From assembly GCA_963506915.1 (NCBI GenBank), contig CAUORE010000015.1:1-41099 (forward strand): DNA of 41,099 nt, in the 5' to 3' direction. The DNA comes from JABCPE02 sp963506915 (GTDB taxonomy: Bacteria; Bacteroidota; Bacteroidia; Flavobacteriales; Weeksellaceae). This document shows, piece after piece, positions 30,847 to 39,421 of the stretch. The notes beneath the pieces are model-generated. The model saw only the letters and a program-made list of their open reading frames with translations. It did not search any database and was not told the DNA's origin. Positions within the stretch are counted from its first letter, which is position 1. Each line of letters starts with the position of its first letter. The position numbers were made by a program, and so were the translations under genes.

Positions 30847-32742
30847 ATGCCTATCGAAACACGAGACATTCTACTAAAAACCTTGAAAAGTTTTTGGGGC
30901 TATGATGCTTTCAGGGAGAGTCAGGAAGATATTATTTTGTCTATTTTAGAGCAAAATGATACTTTGGCGCTGCTTCCCACGGGCGGTGGTAAGTCTCTCT
31001 GCTATCAGCTTCCTACTTTGGTTTTAGAGGGGACTTGTCTGGTGATTTCGCCGCTTTTAGCACTGATGAAAGACCAAGTTTCTCATTTGAAAGATTTGGG
31101 GATAGAGGCGGAATATCTTAGTTCCGAACTGGACGAAGCAGAGCAGGAAGAAATCTACGAAAAGGCAATATCAGGTGAAATTAAACTACTATATGTCTCA
31201 CCGGAGCGACTTCATAACTCTTTGTTTATGAGGAAGATGCTGGATGTTTCGCTTTCCTTTATTGCGGTGGATGAGGCGCACTGTATCTCAGAATGGGGAC
31301 AGGATTTTAGGCCGAGTTATCAGCATATTAGCGAGTTTAGAAAAACGATAGGGAATCTGCCTTGTCTGGCTCTTACGGCTACTGCAACGCCCAAAGTCGT
31401 TCTTGATATTAAGGAAAAATTAGGCTTGTCTTCGGTTCGTGTTTTTCAGAAAAGTTACAAAAGGGAGAATATTCATATCTTCCATGAAGAGATTTCTGAT
31501 AAATATCAAAGGATGCTTAGTTTCTTGAAAATCAATAAAATATCTGGAATAGTCTATGTCCGAACAAGGAGAGAAGCAGAGGAGCTGACGGCGTTTTTAA
31601 AAGAACACAATCTGCAAAATGTAGATTTTTATCATGCAGGGCTCTCGGCAAGGGAGCGAAACGAGAAACAGAGAAAATGGCAGGAAAGGAATGATTTTGT
31701 TTTGATTTCTACCAATGCTTTTGGGATGGGAATAGACAAGGATAATGTGCGTTTTGTTATCCATTATTCGCCCTCTTCATCGGTTGAAAATTATTACCAA
31801 GAAATAGGAAGAGCAGGACGAGACGGGCAGGAAAGTTATGCTTTTTTACTTTGGAATAAGCAGGAACTTGGCGAGATGGATGATATTTTGTCTGCGCAGA
31901 TTCCAGATAAAACCCAGTATTTGAAGGTGATATCTTACATTTATTCCATATTTCAGATAGCCGATGGGGAGGCTACGGAGAGGATATTTCAACTGGATTT
32001 ACAGAAAGTGCAGAGTTTTACCAAGATTTCCTTTGCTAAGATCAGAAGTGTTTTAGGATTTCTTCATAATCAGGAAGTTATATTTTGGAATAATTATAAA
32101 TCGCCTTCTACAATAGAGCTGAAAATCCCTGCCGAAGAATTGGAGGATTTACCGTCGAAAGATGCGTATTTTATAGAATTGTTACTTAGAAATGTTTCTG
32201 GAGTTGCCACGCACAAAGTTTCTTTCAGCGAAGAAAGTCTGAGTGCAAAACTGGGCGTAAGCCAGCAGATGATAAAGGACAGAATAAAGGAATTGCAAAA
32301 AAAAGAATGGCTGGAATATGTGGATGGAAACACCGACAGCATAAAGTTCCTAAGACCGAGAGACAGCAGAGAAATACAAGGAAAATACTGGAATCTATTT
32401 GAAAAAATCCAGAGAAATAAAATCCAAAAATGGGAGGAAATGAAATACTTTATCCAAGATAAAGATTTCTGTAAAATGAGAATGATTTTGACTTATTTTG
32501 GAGAAAAATCCTCGGAGAACTGCGGAAAATGTAGTTTTTGTCTGTCCCAAAATCCAGTCAAAGAGAAAGCCCTGACGGATGAGGTTTTAGAAATATTAGC
32601 CAAAAATCCAGCTACTTTTGATGAACTGAGCGTAAAAATATTCTGGCATGAAAAGGAAAAAATCTATGAAACCTTGATAACTCTGCTGAATTTAGAGAAA
32701 ATAAAAATGTTGAACTACAAAACTTATATGATCAATGAATAA
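30847..32742 (+). CDS. recQ: RecQ family ATP-dependent DNA helicase
   Basis: This 631-residue 3'-5' helicase resolves branched DNA. It has Walker A LLPTGGGKSLCYQLP (42-56), the DEAH box in FIAVDEAHCISEWGQDFRP (about 139-157), TATATP, and the C-terminal helicase motifs STNAFGMGIDKDNVRFVIH and QEIGRAGRDG. A zinc-binding region near the end has FCKMRMILTYFG and CGKCSFC. There is a helical end but no HRDC domain that I can recognise, as in the short RecQ form of many Bacteroidota. It overlaps the fmt start by 8 bases. Confidence 0.95.
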   Translation: MPIETRDILLKTLKSFWGYDAFRESQEDIILSILEQNDTLALLPTGGGKSLCYQLPTLVLEGTCLVISPLLALMKDQVSHLKDLGIEAEYLSSELDEAEQEEIYEKAISGEIKLLYVSPERLHNSLFMRKMLDVSLSFIAVDEAHCISEWGQDFRPSYQHISEFRKTIGNLPCLALTATATPKVVLDIKEKLGLSSVRVFQKSYKRENIHIFHEEISDKYQRMLSFLKINKISGIVYVRTRREAEELTAFLKEHNLQNVDFYHAGLSARERNEKQRKWQERNDFVLISTNAFGMGIDKDNVRFVIHYSPSSSVENYYQEIGRAGRDGQESYAFLLWNKQELGEMDDILSAQIPDKTQYLKVISYIYSIFQIADGEATERIFQLDLQKVQSFTKISFAKIRSVLGFLHNQEVIFWNNYKSPSTIELKIPAEELEDLPSKDAYFIELLLRNVSGVATHKVSFSEESLSAKLGVSQQMIKDRIKELQKKEWLEYVDGNTDSIKFLRPRDSREIQGKYWNLFEKIQRNKIQKWEEMKYFIQDKDFCKMRMILTYFGEKSSENCGKCSFCLSQNPVKEKALTDEVLEILAKNPATFDELSVKIFWHEKEKIYETLITLLNLEKIKMLNYKTYMINE

Positions 32743-33685
32743 ACTAAAAGTCGTTTTCTTCGGAACGCCTGATTTTGCAAGGGCTTCTCTGGAAGCTATC
32801 CATACCTCGGCGCATGAGGTGGTGGGAGTCGTTACCGTAGCAGATAAAGCCAGCGGGCGAGGGCAAAAAGTGCATCAGTCTCCCGTGAAAACTTATGCCG
32901 TAGAGCATGGTTTACCGCTGTTTCAGCCAGAAAAACTTCGTAATGAGGAGTTTCTATCACAGATACAAAGTCTAAACGCGGATATCTTCGTAGTGGTGGC
33001 ATTTAGAATGATGCCAAAGGTTCTGTTCTCCATGCCGAGGCTGGGAACATTCAATCTACATGCTTCATTATTACCAGATTACAGAGGTGCAGCACCGATA
33101 AATTATGCCGTTATCAATGGCGAGACAAAGTCTGGTGTCACTACATTTTTCATCAATGAAAAAATAGATGAAGGGAATATTCTCCTTCAAGCAGAAACTG
33201 AAATTTCTCCCGAAGACAATGCAGGAACGCTCCATGACAGACTGATGGAGATAGGTGCGAAATTGGTGGTGGAAACTCTGGATGGTCTTGCGGAAGGGAA
33301 ACTTACAGAAATCCCACAAAATCAGAAAGAAAATCCAAAAACAGCCTATAAAATTTTCAAAGAAGATACTAAAATAGACTGGGAAAAAGAGGTGGAAGTT
33401 ATTCATAACTTTATCCGTGGAATGTCGCCGTATCCTGCGGCTTTTACTGTTTTGGAAGTGGGTGGCGAGCAGAAAATATTAAAGATTTTTAAAGGAAAAT
33501 TCCAAAAAATAGAACATTCTAAAGAGTATGGCGAGATAGAAATTTCTAAAAATGAATTTAAAATCTATGCTAAAAATGGAGTTTATTTTCCAGAAGAATT
33601 ACAGCTGGAAGGAAAAAAACGAATGAATTTAAAGGATTTTCTAAATGGATTTCATAGTTTTGACGGATTAAAATTGATTAAATAA
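32735..33685 (+). CDS. fmt: Methionyl-tRNA formyltransferase
   Basis: This 316-residue enzyme formylates initiator Met-tRNA. It has the formyltransferase fold: KVVFFGTPDFA (residues 5-15), the loop VADKASGRGQKVHQSPVK (about 35-52), the catalytic FNLHASLLPDYRGAAPINYAV (N and H of NLH, about 109-111), and TTFFINEKIDEGNILLQ with the catalytic Asp. The C-terminal domain (FIRGMSPYPAAFT) follows. It overlaps recQ by 8 bases and is followed by fabH after 9 bases, so all three are in one transcript. Confidence 0.96.
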   Translation: MNKLKVVFFGTPDFARASLEAIHTSAHEVVGVVTVADKASGRGQKVHQSPVKTYAVEHGLPLFQPEKLRNEEFLSQIQSLNADIFVVVAFRMMPKVLFSMPRLGTFNLHASLLPDYRGAAPINYAVINGETKSGVTTFFINEKIDEGNILLQAETEISPEDNAGTLHDRLMEIGAKLVVETLDGLAEGKLTEIPQNQKENPKTAYKIFKEDTKIDWEKEVEVIHNFIRGMSPYPAAFTVLEVGGEQKILKIFKGKFQKIEHSKEYGEIEISKNEFKIYAKNGVYFPEELQLEGKKRMNLKDFLNGFHSFDGLKLIK

Positions 33686-33694
33686 ATTTTTGTT

Positions 33695-34717
33695 ATGTAT
33701 AAAAGTGTTATTAAAGGAATAGGTCATTATGTGCCAGATAATGTGGTAACTAATGATGATTTAGCTAAAATAATGGATACTAATGATGAGTGGATAACGG
33801 AGCGTACGGGTATCAAAGAAAGAAGACACAGAACGAGCAAATTTGACAGCCAAGAAACTACAAGTTTCTATGGTTTCAAAGCTTCTGAAAAAGCGCTGGA
33901 ATCAGCTGGTCTGACAGCGAAAGATATAGATTATATTATTTTTGCGACACTTAGTCCAGATTATTATTTCCCTGGGTGCGGGGTAGTTTTGCAGGAAATG
34001 TTGGGCTGCGATACCGTGGGAGCGCTGGATGTGAGAAACCAATGTTCAGGATTTGTTTATGCGCTGAGCGTTGCAGATGCTTTCATCAAAGCGGGACAGT
34101 ATAAAAATATTTTAGTGGTAGGTGCTGAAATTCAGTCAGTTGCGCTGGATATGACAGATAGAGGAAGAGGCGTTTCAGTGATTTTTGGTGATGGTGCAGG
34201 AGCGGTAGTGCTTTCGGCTTCGGAAGATGCTGATGTTCAGGGAATTTTGTCTTATAACATGCATTCCGAAGGGAAATATGCAGAGGAGCTGATGATAAAA
34301 TTACCAGGGACTAATTTGGGCTGGACAGACAGACTTTTTACAGAGCCAGAAAACATAAAGCCAGAAGAAATATATCCGTATATGAATGGGAATTTTGTTT
34401 TCAAACAGGCGGTTACTCGTTTCCCTGAAACCATCATAGAATCTTTGAAAAAAGCAGGTAAAAGTGTAGAGGATTTGGATATGCTTATTCCGCATCAGGC
34501 GAATATCAGAATTTCGCAGTATGTGCAGCAGCTGATGGGGCTTCCAGATGAGAAGGTGTTTAATAATATCCAAAAATACGGTAATACCACTGCGGCTTCT
34601 ATTCCTATCGCTCTGAGCGAAGCAATAGCAGAAGGAAAGGTGAAGAGAGGCGATTTAGTTTGTCTGGCTGCCTTTGGAAGTGGATTTACTTGGGGGAGTG
34701 TATTGTTAGAATACTAA
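33695..34717 (+). CDS. fabH: 3-oxoacyl-ACP synthase III (FabH)
   Basis: This 340-residue enzyme starts fatty-acid chains by joining acetyl- or branched-acyl-CoA with malonyl-ACP. The catalytic triad is present: Cys in DVRNQCSGFVYAL (about 121), His in LIPHQANIRI (about 267) and Asn in YGNTTAASIPIAL (about 297). The TDEWITERTGIKERR motif near residue 28 and the final AFGSGFTWGSVLLEY are typical. A terminator follows after about 20 bases. Bacteroidota carry several FabH paralogs, so the starter specificity is not decided. Confidence 0.95.
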   Translation: MYKSVIKGIGHYVPDNVVTNDDLAKIMDTNDEWITERTGIKERRHRTSKFDSQETTSFYGFKASEKALESAGLTAKDIDYIIFATLSPDYYFPGCGVVLQEMLGCDTVGALDVRNQCSGFVYALSVADAFIKAGQYKNILVVGAEIQSVALDMTDRGRGVSVIFGDGAGAVVLSASEDADVQGILSYNMHSEGKYAEELMIKLPGTNLGWTDRLFTEPENIKPEEIYPYMNGNFVFKQAVTRFPETIIESLKKAGKSVEDLDMLIPHQANIRISQYVQQLMGLPDEKVFNNIQKYGNTTAASIPIALSEAIAEGKVKRGDLVCLAAFGSGFTWGSVLLEY

Positions 34718-34737
34718 TAAATTAACATAAAAACAAA

Positions 34738-34767
34738 AACCAGCTTTATTTCGAAGCTGGTTTTTTT
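34738..34767. terminator. Strong terminator after fabH, bidirectional
   Basis: AACCAGCTT (34738-34746) pairs exactly with AAGCTGGTT (34754-34762) with a 7-base loop, followed by TTTTT. It separates fabH from the convergent barstar gene. Confidence 0.9.
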
Positions 34768-34785
34768 ATTTTGGAAAAGAGATTT

Positions 34786-35067
34786 TTAATCTTCGTATTG
34801 TTCCAGAAAATACGAAAAAGAGAAGTCGGGAACTTCCTCCACTAGGTCTTCTAAAGTCACTAAAAGGTCTTCGAAAATTTCTAGCTGCTCCACGGTCATA
34901 TTTACAAATTCTATATGTAAAGGCATGTCTAAATCGCCAGAAATGCAGTCATAAAGAGCATCCAGATTATCTCCGAAATACTCAGGAAGTTCTATTTTTT
35001 CTTTCAGCTGGGCGTAGAAATCCTCCATATCGCCGATTTCTGAAAAGTCAATGTATATTGTGTTCAT
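34786..35067 (-). CDS. Barstar family RNase inhibitor (first copy)
   Basis: This 93-residue protein matches barstar: it begins MNTIYIDFSEIGDMEDFYAQ, has the inhibitory helix PEYFGDNLDALYDCISGDL (about residues 28-46) that fills the barnase active site, and ends with acidic helices (VTLEDLVEEVPDFSFSYF). Barstar binds and blocks barnase in the producing cell. It starts 15 bases after the barnase-like gene on the same strand, the classic toxin-then-immunity order. Its own acidic charge (many D/E) is as expected for a barnase inhibitor. Confidence 0.93.
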   Translation of the reverse strand: MNTIYIDFSEIGDMEDFYAQLKEKIELPEYFGDNLDALYDCISGDLDMPLHIEFVNMTVEQLEIFEDLLVTLEDLVEEVPDFSFSYFLEQYED

Positions 35068-35082
35068 TATTAGTTAATTATT

Positions 35083-35598
35083 TTATTGTTTTTCAAAAAT
35101 TTTATAGTGGTTTTTAGTGAGCCACACTTCTCCATCTTTATTGAAAACTATTCGTTCTGCATTTCTTCTACCACAGCGGTAGTTTATGTCAGCCTCGTAG
35201 TATTTCCCATGGTCGGGAAGCTTTTTCTCTCGGTTGCTGAAACGGTCTCCACCGATAGCCCTGTTGGGAAGTACTTCGCAGAGGTTTCCTTCGGATGGTT
35301 TCCAGCCTTGTTTTTTGGCTTCTGCTTTGGTGATGTAGTATTCGGGAAGTCTTTTGTGTTTTTTGACATAGTTGATTACGATGGTTTCATCGGTAAGTTT
35401 TTCTATGTAGTTTCGCCCTTTTTGGTCTGCGATGCCGTATGGGTCTTTTGTCTTGGATGAGTCTTTTTTATATTGATAACCAACGACTTCTGGAGTGTCA
35501 AAATCGGATTTTTTCTTTAAACCAGGAAGAAAATCGCATAAAGCTATAAGGAAAATAGCTCCAAAAATAACACTCAAATAGATTTGTTTTTTTGTCAT
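35083..35598 (-). CDS. Barnase-like ribonuclease with N-terminal membrane segment
   Basis: This 171-residue protein has an N-terminal hydrophobic segment (IYLSVIFGAIFLIALCDFLPG, residues about 6-26, cut: YLSVIFGAIFLIALCDF) and then a barnase domain from about residue 65. It carries LPEYYITKAEAKKQGW, GNLCEVLPNRAIGGDRFSNRE and YYEADINYRCGRRNAERIVF, and near the end KNHYKIF. These supply the barnase catalytic Glu (in EADINY), Arg (in RNAER) and His (in KNHYK). It should degrade RNA. The hydrophobic segment is followed by a Lys-rich stretch and could be a signal anchor or signal peptide. The lipobox-like LIALC is not canonical. Confidence 0.92.
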   Translation of the reverse strand: MTKKQIYLSVIFGAIFLIALCDFLPGLKKKSDFDTPEVVGYQYKKDSSKTKDPYGIADQKGRNYIEKLTDETIVINYVKKHKRLPEYYITKAEAKKQGWKPSEGNLCEVLPNRAIGGDRFSNREKKLPDHGKYYEADINYRCGRRNAERIVFNKDGEVWLTKNHYKIFEKQ

Positions 35599-35617
35599 TT
35601 TATATGATTTGAAAAGG

Positions 35618-35625
35618 CAAATTTA
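35618..35625 (-). promoter_or_regulatory. TAnnTTTG promoter element for the barnase-barstar genes
   Basis: CAAATTTA on the plus strand reads TAAATTTG on the minus strand, 20 bases upstream of the barnase ATG. The 110-base gap to the divergent barstar gene holds AT-rich DNA; only a one-mismatch element (TACACTTG) was seen for the other direction. Confidence 0.5.
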
Positions 35626-35708
35626 TTCAAAATAAATGTATTTTTACACTTGCATTTTGCTTTTATCAAATTGTTGGGTGTTTTTTAATGAAAAAATAAT
35701 CAAAATAT

Positions 35709-36038
35709 ATGAACGAAACACGATTAGACTTTCAAAAACAAACATTGGAATATTTTATCGATGTCCGAAATATAAAGACAGAAGCAGATTTTTTACGAAA
35801 AATGAATGAAGTTTTTCAGTTTCCGAGCTACTTTTGGATGAGTTTAAACTCTATGGATGACTGCATGATGTCTTTGGAATGGATAGAAGAGCCGCATATT
35901 GTCATTCGCGTGGTTCATCTCGAGGAATTGAAACAAAATTGTTTTAAACTTTATGAAATAATAGAAGACACTTTCCAGACTTACAAAAACTACTGGCAGG
36001 ACAAAACCAGTGAAAAACAGGTGGAAATTCATCTTTAA
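35709..36038 (+). CDS. Barstar family protein (second copy, divergent)
   Basis: This 109-residue protein is a barstar-fold protein of a different subtype. Its key helix is VFQFPSYFWMSLNSMDDCMM (cut: FPSYFWMSLNSMDDC, about residues 38-52), matching the barstar pattern FPxYFGxNWDAxxDC with Gly, Asn and Trp replaced. The LEWIEEPHIVIRVVHLEEL region continues the fold. It is divergent from the barnase gene and separated from it by 110 bases. The inhibitory helix differs from the first copy, so it could block a different RNase or fine-tune this one. It is followed by 126 bases of AT-rich DNA with a palindrome and the next promoter. Confidence 0.8.
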   Translation: MNETRLDFQKQTLEYFIDVRNIKTEADFLRKMNEVFQFPSYFWMSLNSMDDCMMSLEWIEEPHIVIRVVHLEELKQNCFKLYEIIEDTFQTYKNYWQDKTSEKQVEIHL

Positions 36039-36098
36039 AGAACAGAATTTCATGAAAAGAGAAGTTTCATTAAAAATAAGAAAAATATTATCAAAATA

Positions 36099-36115
36099 GG
36101 TAGAAATATTCTGCC
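36099..36115. promoter_or_regulatory. Palindrome upstream of the aminotransferase promoter
   Basis: GGTAGAA (36099-36105) and TTCTGCC (36109-36115) form an inverted repeat with one G-T mismatch around ATA. It ends 20 bases before the TAAATTTG element, in the place of the -33 region. It may be an operator or a weak hairpin ending the barstar transcript. Confidence 0.35.
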
Positions 36116-36135
36116 ATAATAGAGAAATAAAATTG

Positions 36136-36143
36136 TAAATTTG
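36136..36143 (+). promoter_or_regulatory. TAnnTTTG promoter element for the aminotransferase gene
   Basis: TAAATTTG matches the -7 consensus and lies 21 bases upstream of the ATG at 36165. It overlaps the longer possible start at 36141, so supports the ATG at 36165. Confidence 0.6.
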
Positions 36144-36164
36144 TTCCATAAAATACAATCTATC

Positions 36165-37361
36165 ATGCCAAAAATATCACAAAGAGCAGAAAAAATGCCT
36201 GCTTCACCAATCAGAAAACTTGTTCCATATGCATTACAGGCGAAACAAAAAGGAGTAAAAGTCTATCATCTCAATATCGGACAGCCAGATATAGAAACAC
36301 CACAAACGGCTTTGGAGGAGCTGAAACATATTGATTTAAAAGTGCTGGAATACTCTCTTTCTGAGGGAAATATAGAGTATAGAAAGGCTTTGGAAACTTA
36401 TTACCATTCGCTTGGTTTTACAGATTTGACAACGGATAATTTTATCGTGACTAATGGTGGTTCAGAAGCGCTGAGCATCGCACTTGCTACGCTCTGTGAT
36501 GATGGTGATGAGATAATTATCCCAGAGCCATACTACGCGAATTACAATGGTTTTTCTAATCATATCAATGTAAAAGTAGTAGCAGTTCCATCTTCTATCG
36601 AGACAGGTTTTGCCCTGCCGTCTATGGAAGAATTTGAGAAAAAAATTACTCCAAAAACCAGAGCTATCCTAATCTGTAACCCAGGGAATCCTACGGGCTA
36701 CCTCTATACAAGGGAAGAATTGCAGAAACTGGCTCAGATAGCTCTGAAACATGATATTGTCATCATCGCAGATGAGGTGTATCGTGAGTATGTGTATGAT
36801 GGAGCAAAGCAGGTCTCTATGCTGGAATTTCCAGAAATAGCAGAAAACTGCATCATCATAGACTCTGAATCCAAGAGATATTCTATGTGTGGAGTTCGTA
36901 TCGGATTTATGGTTACTCGTTCTAAGCAGATTCGTGCTGCTGCGATGAAATTTGCACAAGCTAGACTAAGCCCAGTGCTTTTAGGGCAAATAATAGCTGC
37001 AAAAGCCCACGAAAACGACAAAAAATATATAGAAAGCGTTCGCGAAGAATATACTAAACGAAGAAATTTATTAGTAAAATTACTAAACGAAATCCCAGGT
37101 ATAATCTGCCCAACTCCAAAAGGTGCTTTCTACTGCGTGGCAGAGCTTCCGATAGATGATGCAGAGAAATTTGCACAATGGCTTTTAGAAGAATATTCTA
37201 TTGATAATGAAACTGTTATGGTGGCGCCTGCGGGAGGCTTCTATTCTAATCCAGAGCTTGGAAAGAGACAGATAAGAATAGCCTATGTGCTGAAAGAGGA
37301 AGACCTGAGAAGAAGTGTAGAACTGCTGAAAGATGCTCTTCAAAAATACAATGCACGATAA
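36165..37361 (+). CDS. PLP-dependent aminotransferase, class I/II
   Basis: This 398-residue enzyme starts MPKISQRAEKMPASPIRKLVPYA. It has fold type I aminotransferase motifs: LNIGQPDIETP (about 36-46), TNGGSEALSIALATL (about 95-109), CNPGNPTGYLYTREE, ADEVYREYVYDG and the PLP-Lys in SESKRYSMCGVRIGF (about 242-256), then AFYCVAELP. The family includes aspartate and related aminotransferases; the exact substrate cannot be read from the sequence. The ATG at 36165 is used because the promoter overlaps the earlier one. murB starts two bases after its stop. Confidence 0.9.
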   Translation: MPKISQRAEKMPASPIRKLVPYALQAKQKGVKVYHLNIGQPDIETPQTALEELKHIDLKVLEYSLSEGNIEYRKALETYYHSLGFTDLTTDNFIVTNGGSEALSIALATLCDDGDEIIIPEPYYANYNGFSNHINVKVVAVPSSIETGFALPSMEEFEKKITPKTRAILICNPGNPTGYLYTREELQKLAQIALKHDIVIIADEVYREYVYDGAKQVSMLEFPEIAENCIIIDSESKRYSMCGVRIGFMVTRSKQIRAAAMKFAQARLSPVLLGQIIAAKAHENDKKYIESVREEYTKRRNLLVKLLNEIPGIICPTPKGAFYCVAELPIDDAEKFAQWLLEEYSIDNETVMVAPAGGFYSNPELGKRQIRIAYVLKEEDLRRSVELLKDALQKYNAR

Positions 37362-37362
37362 A

Positions 37363-38382
37363 ATGCAGATTTTAGAAAATGTTTCTCTGAAGCTTTACAA
37401 CACTTTCGGTGTGGAGGCTTCTTCGCGGTATTTTGCTGAGGTTTCTACAGAGTCAGAGTTATTAGATTTACTGAAAAAACCTAAATTTAGGGAGCTTCCT
37501 CTTTTGTTTTTGGGAGGAGGAAGTAATTTGTTTTTCACAAAGGATTTTGAAGGACTTGCGATTAAACTAAATTTAAAGGGAATTTCCAAAGAAATTATCA
37601 GCGATAATGAAATTTTGGTGTCTGCCCAAGCAGGAGAAAACTGGCATCAGTTCGTTCAGTATTGTTTGGATAAAAACTATGGAGGGCTGGAGAATTTGTC
37701 TCTGATTCCAGGGAATGCAGGGACTTGTCCTATCCAAAATATCGGAGCTTATGGCGTGGAGATAAAAGATAGTTTTGAGTCTTGTAAAGTGCTTAATTTG
37801 AGTACTTTGGGGATTGAGGTTTTTGATAAGAAAAAATGCCAGTTCGGTTACAGAGATTCTTTTTTTAAGAGAGAGGGAAAAGGCAAATATGTTATTCTGG
37901 AAGTTACATTCAGGCTGACAAGAAAGGAGCATGTTTTGAAGGTGGAGTATGGAGCTATCCAGTCAGAATTGGAGAAAATGGAAATAAAAAATCCAACGAT
38001 TCAGGATGTTTCTCAGGCAGTTATCCGTATTCGGCAGAGCAAACTTCCAGACCCTAAAAAAGTAGGAAATGCAGGAAGTTTTTTCAAAAATCCTGTGGTT
38101 TCTGATGCGTATTTTGATAAGCTAAAAACTCAGTTTGCAGATATTCAGGGATATAAAACCGAAGAAGGCGTGAAAATCCCAGCAGGATGGCTTATAGAGC
38201 AGTGTGGCTGGAAGGGCAAACAGATAGGAAATGTGGCAACTCACGCCCTGCAATCCCTTGTAATAGTGAATATTACAGGAAATGCAAAAGGGCAAGAGAT
38301 TTTTGATTTTTCTCAAAAAATAATAGATTCTGTGGAAGAAAAATTTGGAGTAAAATTAGAAAGAGAGGTCAATGTATTGTAA
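37363..38382 (+). CDS. murB: UDP-N-acetylenolpyruvoylglucosamine reductase
   Basis: This 339-residue FAD enzyme makes UDP-MurNAc for peptidoglycan. It has the FAD-binding LLFLGGGSNLFFTKDFEG (about 46-63), IPGNAGTCPIQNIGAYGVEI (about 118-137), the RDSFFKRE segment, IRQSKLPDPKKVGNAGSFFKNP with the catalytic Ser (about 223-244), and the C-terminal Glu in LEREVNVL. The length and the Y-loop region match type I MurB. Earlier ATGs at 37333 and 37351 would overlap the aminotransferase gene. The ATG at 37363, one base after its stop, starts MQILENVSLKLYNTFGVE, a usual MurB start. Confidence 0.95.
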   Translation: MQILENVSLKLYNTFGVEASSRYFAEVSTESELLDLLKKPKFRELPLLFLGGGSNLFFTKDFEGLAIKLNLKGISKEIISDNEILVSAQAGENWHQFVQYCLDKNYGGLENLSLIPGNAGTCPIQNIGAYGVEIKDSFESCKVLNLSTLGIEVFDKKKCQFGYRDSFFKREGKGKYVILEVTFRLTRKEHVLKVEYGAIQSELEKMEIKNPTIQDVSQAVIRIRQSKLPDPKKVGNAGSFFKNPVVSDAYFDKLKTQFADIQGYKTEEGVKIPAGWLIEQCGWKGKQIGNVATHALQSLVIVNITGNAKGQEIFDFSQKIIDSVEEKFGVKLEREVNVL

Positions 38383-38389
38383 AATAAAC

Positions 38390-38397
38390 TATATTTG
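38390..38397 (+). promoter_or_regulatory. TAnnTTTG promoter element for the rhodanese gene
   Basis: TATATTTG matches the -7 consensus, 17 bases upstream of the ATG at 38415 and just after the murB stop. No clear -33 element. Confidence 0.45.
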
Positions 38398-38414
38398 AAT
38401 AAAAAAAATAAAGA

Positions 38415-38693
38415 ATGGATATTCAGGAAATTTTAAATCAAGGAAACTATCATTTGATAGATGTGCGTGAGCCAGAGGAACTTATCGCAAATGGAGCGAT
38501 AGAAGGCGCTGAAAATATTCCGCTGGGCGAGGTGGAAAATCATGCAGATGAAATAGCGAAATTAGACGGAAATGTAGTTTTTTTCTGCCGAAGTGGAAAC
38601 CGAAGCGGGAAGGCTACGGAAGCGTTTAAACAGAGAGGGTTTACCAATGTCTATAACGGCGGCGGCTACGAGGAATTATCTAAATTGTTATAA
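38415..38693 (+). CDS. Single-domain rhodanese-like protein
   Basis: This 92-residue protein is one rhodanese module: YHLIDVREPEELIANGAIEGAENIPLGE (cut: LIDVREPEELIANGAI, residues 14-29) and the active-site loop VVFFCRSGNRSGKA (about 56-69) with the persulfide-forming Cys. There is no signal peptide, so it acts in the cytosol, moving sulfur or detoxifying cyanide/sulfide. The donor and acceptor are not evident. It stands alone between murB and a terminator facing pncA. Confidence 0.92.
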   Translation: MDIQEILNQGNYHLIDVREPEELIANGAIEGAENIPLGEVENHADEIAKLDGNVVFFCRSGNRSGKATEAFKQRGFTNVYNGGGYEELSKLL

Positions 38694-38705
38694 TTCTTAA
38701 AAAAT

Positions 38706-38736
38706 AAAAACTTACCTAGATTTAGGGTAAGTTTTT
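38706..38736. terminator. Bidirectional terminator
   Basis: AAAAACTTACC (38706-38716) pairs exactly with GGTAAGTTTTT (38726-38736). It lies between the convergent rhodanese and pncA genes and has U-rich ends in both directions. Confidence 0.9.
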
Positions 38737-38751
38737 GTTTATCAGTGAGTT

Positions 38752-39363
38752 TTAATTTATTACAGAAACGCCTTTTTCTAAAAGTTCAAAAACAGTGTTT
38801 TTGGCATCATCAGGGTGGAGGTTCACGGCTTTCGTTCCTTTAAAATGAAGGATGACCTTAAACCCTTCCAAAACAGCATCAATGCAGGTGTATTTTACAC
38901 AATAATCTAATGCTAATCCTACGATTTCTACGGTTTCTATGCTTTTGGATTTCAGATAATTAGAAAGTCCAGTGTCGATTAGTTTTTGATTGTCAAAAAA
39001 TGCGCTGTAGCTGTCTATTTCAGGGTTCATTCCCTTTTTAATGATGTAGGTAGCATGATTTTTTTCTAAATCAGGATGAAACTCTACTCCCAAAGTTCCC
39101 TGCACACAGTGGACAGGCCACATTGTCTGTGAAATGCCGTTTAGGTCAATGATTTCGCCAACGGATTTTCCATTATTGACTGCAAAACTTTTGTGTTCTG
39201 TGGGATGAAAATCTTGGGTAAGGATGATTTCATCATAGTTGTTGGTTTTCATCAGATGGTTGATGTAAGGAATGATTTTTTCTCCATCAGCGACTTCTAG
39301 GCTGCCGCCTTTGCAAAAATCATTTTGGATGTCTACTACAATCAGGGCTTTTTTCATTTTCAT
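38752..39363 (-). CDS. pncA: Nicotinamidase
   Basis: This 203-residue enzyme deamidates nicotinamide to nicotinate in NAD salvage. It has the catalytic Asp in ALIVVDIQNDFCKGGSLEV (about residues 5-23, with D13), the metal-site DFHPTEHKSF (about 51-60), a catalytic Lys in the IIKKGMNPEIDSYSAFFDN segment and the nucleophile Cys in VGLALDYCVKYT (about 149-160). M3 is an alternative start. Together with nadE at 17200 it represents the NAD salvage branch in this window, though in a separate transcript. Confidence 0.95.
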   Translation of the reverse strand: MKMKKALIVVDIQNDFCKGGSLEVADGEKIIPYINHLMKTNNYDEIILTQDFHPTEHKSFAVNNGKSVGEIIDLNGISQTMWPVHCVQGTLGVEFHPDLEKNHATYIIKKGMNPEIDSYSAFFDNQKLIDTGLSNYLKSKSIETVEIVGLALDYCVKYTCIDAVLEGFKVILHFKGTKAVNLHPDDAKNTVFELLEKGVSVIN

Positions 39364-39421
39364 TTTAATTTATTTTCAATATTACTAAATTATTGATAAT
39401 TTAGCAAAAATTTTTTGACTT

